From: Leisingera thetidis
GTDB taxonomy: Bacteria > Pseudomonadota > Alphaproteobacteria > Rhodobacterales > Rhodobacteraceae
Length of the DNA: 64,000 nt
Reading direction: 5' to 3'
Assembly: GCF_025857195.1 (NCBI RefSeq)
Contig: NZ_CP109787.1
Location: 2,855,501-2,919,500, forward strand
The notes under the pieces were generated by a model, which saw only the letters and a program-made list of their open reading frames with translations, was not told the origin of the DNA and ran no database searches. The stretch's first letter is position 1. Every line of letters starts with the position of its first letter. Made by a program: the position numbers and the translations under genes. Shown here piece after piece: positions 61,912 to 64,000 of the stretch.

Positions 61912-63432
61912 ATGACCTTTGCACCGCACGGAAATCACCTGATCGCAGGCCGGCGCATCGACGCGCCGCAGCGTTTCACCTCGGCGCCCGCATCCGGCCC
62001 GGCCCACGACTATGCCGCGGGCACGCCTGCGGTGGTGGCCGAGGCCTGCGCCGCCGCCGAGGCCGCCTTTGCCGGCTTTGCCGCCAGCAGCCGCCAGCAG
62101 CGCGCCGCGCTGCTGAACACCATTGCCGGCGAGATCGACGCCCGCGGCGCCCGGATCACCGAGATCGGCAGCTCGGAAACCGGCCTCCCCGAGGCGCGGC
62201 TGGAAGGCGAGCGCGGCCGCACCACCGGCCAGCTGCGGCTGTTTGCCCAGCATATTCTGGACGGCGCTCACCTGGACCGCCGCCACGACGCCGCCCTGCC
62301 CGGCCGCCAGCCGCTGCCGCGCCCGGATCTGCGCATGGTGCAGCGCCCCATCGGCCCGGTGGCGGTTTTCGGCGCGTCGAACTTCCCGCTGGCGTTTTCC
62401 ACCGCAGGCGGCGACACCGCCGCGGCGCTGGCGGCCGGCTGCCCGGTGGTGGTCAAGGGGCATGGCGCCCACCCCGGCACCAGCGAGATTGTCGGCGACG
62501 CCATCGTTGCCGCGCTGGACAAGCTGGGCATGGATGCGGGCATCTTCAGCCTGGTGCAGGGTGGCAGCCGCGCCGTCGGCGCTGCGCTGGTGACCGATCC
62601 GCGGATCAAGGCGGTCGGCTTCACCGGCAGCCTTGGCGGCGGCCGCGCCCTGTTCGATCTCTGCGCCGCACGCCCCGAACCGATCCCGTTTTTCGGCGAG
62701 CTGGGCAGCGTCAACCCGATGTTCGTCCTGCCCGCCGCCGCCGCATCCCGCGCGGCGGAGCTGGGCGCCGGCTGGGCCGCCAGCCTGACCATGGGCGCAG
62801 GCCAGTTCTGCACCAATCCGGGCATTGCCATTGTTCTGGACGGACCCGATGCCGATGCCTTTGTGCAATCGGCCGCCGCCGCGCTTGCCGATACGGGTCC
62901 GCAGACCATGCTGACCGGCGCCATGGCCGAGGCCTACCGCAGCGGCGCGCGGCGGATGGCGGAGGGCGCCGGCGTGAACACCCTGCTGCCGCCGCCCTGC
63001 GACGGCCGCGCCGCCACGCCGCAGCTGTTCGAGGTTTCCGCTGAAAACTGGCTGTCGAACGAAGATCTGGCCGAGGAAGTCTTTGGCCCGCTTGGTCTGG
63101 TGATCCGCGCCGAAACCCCGGAGCAGCTGGTGACGCTCGGGCGCAGCTTCAAGGGCCAGCTGACCGCAACCCTGCAGATGGACGACAGCGATCTGGCCCT
63201 GGCGCAAGAGCTGCTGCCGGTGCTGGAGCGCATGGCCGGCCGGGTGCTGGCCAACGGCTTTCCAACCGGGGTCGAGGTCTGCGATGCGATGGTCCACGGC
63301 GGCCCCTACCCCGCCAGCACCAACTTTGGCGCGACATCCGTCGGCACCCTGTCGATCCGCCGCTTCCTGCGCCCGGTCTGCTACCAGAACCTGCCTGAGG
63401 CACTGCTGCCGGCCGATCTCGCCGCTGTCTGA
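61912..63432 (+). CDS. Aldehyde dehydrogenase, 2,5-dioxovalerate (alpha-ketoglutaric semialdehyde) type
   Basis: A 506-residue NADP-dependent dehydrogenase. It has RPIGPVAVFGASNFPLAFST (cofactor loop), KGHGAHPGTSEIVGDAIV, GFTGSLGGGRAL, the general-base Glu in PFFGELGSVNPMFVL and the catalytic Cys in MGAGQFCTNPGIAIV. The GASNFPLAF and GSLGGGRAL segments mark the KGSADH subgroup that makes 2-oxoglutarate from its semialdehyde. This is the last step of pentose, glucarate and hydroxyproline breakdown. It begins one base after the RraA-family stop, so they are co-translated. Confidence 0.9.
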   Translation: MTFAPHGNHLIAGRRIDAPQRFTSAPASGPAHDYAAGTPAVVAEACAAAEAAFAGFAASSRQQRAALLNTIAGEIDARGARITEIGSSETGLPEARLEGERGRTTGQLRLFAQHILDGAHLDRRHDAALPGRQPLPRPDLRMVQRPIGPVAVFGASNFPLAFSTAGGDTAAALAAGCPVVVKGHGAHPGTSEIVGDAIVAALDKLGMDAGIFSLVQGGSRAVGAALVTDPRIKAVGFTGSLGGGRALFDLCAARPEPIPFFGELGSVNPMFVLPAAAASRAAELGAGWAASLTMGAGQFCTNPGIAIVLDGPDADAFVQSAAAALADTGPQTMLTGAMAEAYRSGARRMAEGAGVNTLLPPPCDGRAATPQLFEVSAENWLSNEDLAEEVFGPLGLVIRAETPEQLVTLGRSFKGQLTATLQMDDSDLALAQELLPVLERMAGRVLANGFPTGVEVCDAMVHGGPYPASTNFGATSVGTLSIRRFLRPVCYQNLPEALLPADLAAV

Positions 63433-63940
63433 GGCGCAGCCCTCCGGCCCGCCGCCAAAGGCGGGCCGCCCGCCCAGACCCTGCATCGGGCATCCCCTGC
63501 CAGCATTACAGATTCTATCAACTCCGCAAAAAATCACCGCACCAACTGCGCGAGCTGACGCAACCTGTAGTCAAACTTTACAAATTAGGCACTTTTGGAC
63601 GCAAAATCCCGCCTAATTGGTAATTTTTAGCGTTGATTTGTAAAATTCAACTCAGTACAGTGAACCATGGCTCGCAGCGCACGCAGCACGTCGCCCCAGG
63701 CCAAGACCAGACAGCATATGGGAGGATGTTAACGGTCGCATCTCAAGCGCGGGCTTGTCCCGCCCCGAAAGGCGCTTCAGCCGGGCAGCACCCGCAGCCG
63801 GACGCGCATCTTCTGCCAATCGACACAAAAGATCACCACCGACCCTCGGCGGCCGGGCATCCAGCCGGATCCCGCCGCCCGGACCCCGCAATTTGCGGAA
63901 CTTATCTGGACGACAACATCTGTGAAGGAGGAACAGGTCT
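63433..63940. other. Gap upstream of the last, partial gene
   Basis: 508 bases without a supported gene. A GC hairpin near 63451-63472 (cgcccgccaaagg-type) could terminate the preceding operon. The middle (63560-63660) is AT-rich and holds the inverted repeat at 63578-63623 described separately. Confidence 0.4.
63578..63623. promoter_or_regulatory. Large operator-like inverted repeat
   Basis: TTACAAATTAGGC (63578-63590) and GCCTAATTGGTAA (63611-63623) are complementary at 12 of 13 positions, separated by 20 bases; their centres are 33 bases (three turns) apart. The site is in the AT-rich stretch 318-363 bases upstream of the last gene, typical of a regulator-bound promoter region. A weaker dyad, TTGATTTGTAAAATTCAA, follows at about 63633-63650. 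Confidence 0.55.
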
Positions 63941-64000
63941 ATGTTTTCTACGGGCTTGAAACACAAACTGGCACTAGCGCTCGGCGCCTGCATCTTCGGC
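63941..64000 (+). CDS. Start of an exported protein (partial)
   Basis: The first 20 codons (MFSTGLKHKLALALGACIFG) form the beginning of a signal peptide: a basic N-region followed by a hydrophobic core. The gene is preceded by GAAGGAGGAAC, a strong ribosome site 8 bases upstream. The rest is outside the window. In this context a periplasmic binding protein of a TRAP-type or tripartite transporter for sugar acids is plausible, but nothing in the visible part proves it. Confidence 0.6.
   Translation, partial: MFSTGLKHKLALALGACIFG

Overview
The window is high-GC DNA that reads like the chromosome of a marine alphaproteobacterium of the Roseobacter group (Rhodobacteraceae; Leisingera, Phaeobacter or Ruegeria-like). 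Supporting signs are the short HisG plus HisZ system beside HisS, a B12-dependent class II ribonucleotide reductase, a monomeric isocitrate dehydrogenase, xanthine dehydrogenase joined to a BMP-type ABC importer, several GcvT-family demethylase-like proteins, and the 'aaatatcccgggg ... ggggcagcgcccc' repeats I associate with this group. This placement is inference from gene content; no rRNA or tRNA gene was seen.

Layout. 1-2.2 kb: the end of a CPA1 antiporter, a receiver-like small protein and a divergent Crp/Fnr regulator. 2.3-3.85 kb: a graveyard of fused IS3, IS110, IS256 and IS5 fragments. 3.9-5.8 kb: an orphan LysR gene and a complete 832-bp IS5-type element with TA target duplication. 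6-17.3 kb: housekeeping genes (nrdJ, DUF1489, a DJ-1/PfpI protein, hisG-hisZ-hisS, slyX, dnaE). 17.6-27.3 kb: a tightly packed operon, xdhA-xdhB-xdhC followed by a four-gene BMP-type importer, suggesting uptake and oxidation of purines. 27.3-44.8 kb: smaller metabolic units. These are a lipoprotein, a YiaV/YiaW-like pair, an aldo/keto reductase-FAD oxidoreductase-DUF938 operon, a LysR regulator divergent from a PhnZ/TmpB-like HD-domain protein, a methyltransferase, a LOV-HWE blue-light kinase, a dimethylglycine-dehydrogenase-like FAD/GcvT protein, a GlcD-type FAD oxidase, gamma-glutamyltransferase, a 2-hydroxyacid dehydrogenase and an SH3 protein. 45.1-52.2 kb: monomeric icd, a chemoreceptor, a sulfotransferase and a cyclase-TolB-TPR protein.

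52.4-64 kb is accessory. After an IS110 remnant comes a LacI regulator, divergent from a DUF1989-GcvT fusion gene and a ProX-ProV-ProW-type importer. Two 21-bp-spaced LacI-like operators overlap the promoter region between them. An IS3 remnant and a perfect 20-bp hairpin follow. Then come an RraA-family gene, a 2,5-dioxovalerate dehydrogenase gene and the first codons of an exported protein behind a large inverted repeat.

The best candidate for an undescribed system is the LacI-controlled DUF1989-GcvT/ProXVW locus (52974-60122). It looks like import plus tetrahydrofolate-dependent demethylation of a methylated amine or sulfonium compound not identifiable from sequence. Other points of interest are the LOV-HWE kinase, the HD-domain candidate diiron oxygenase, and an intergenic repeat captured in frame inside xdhA.
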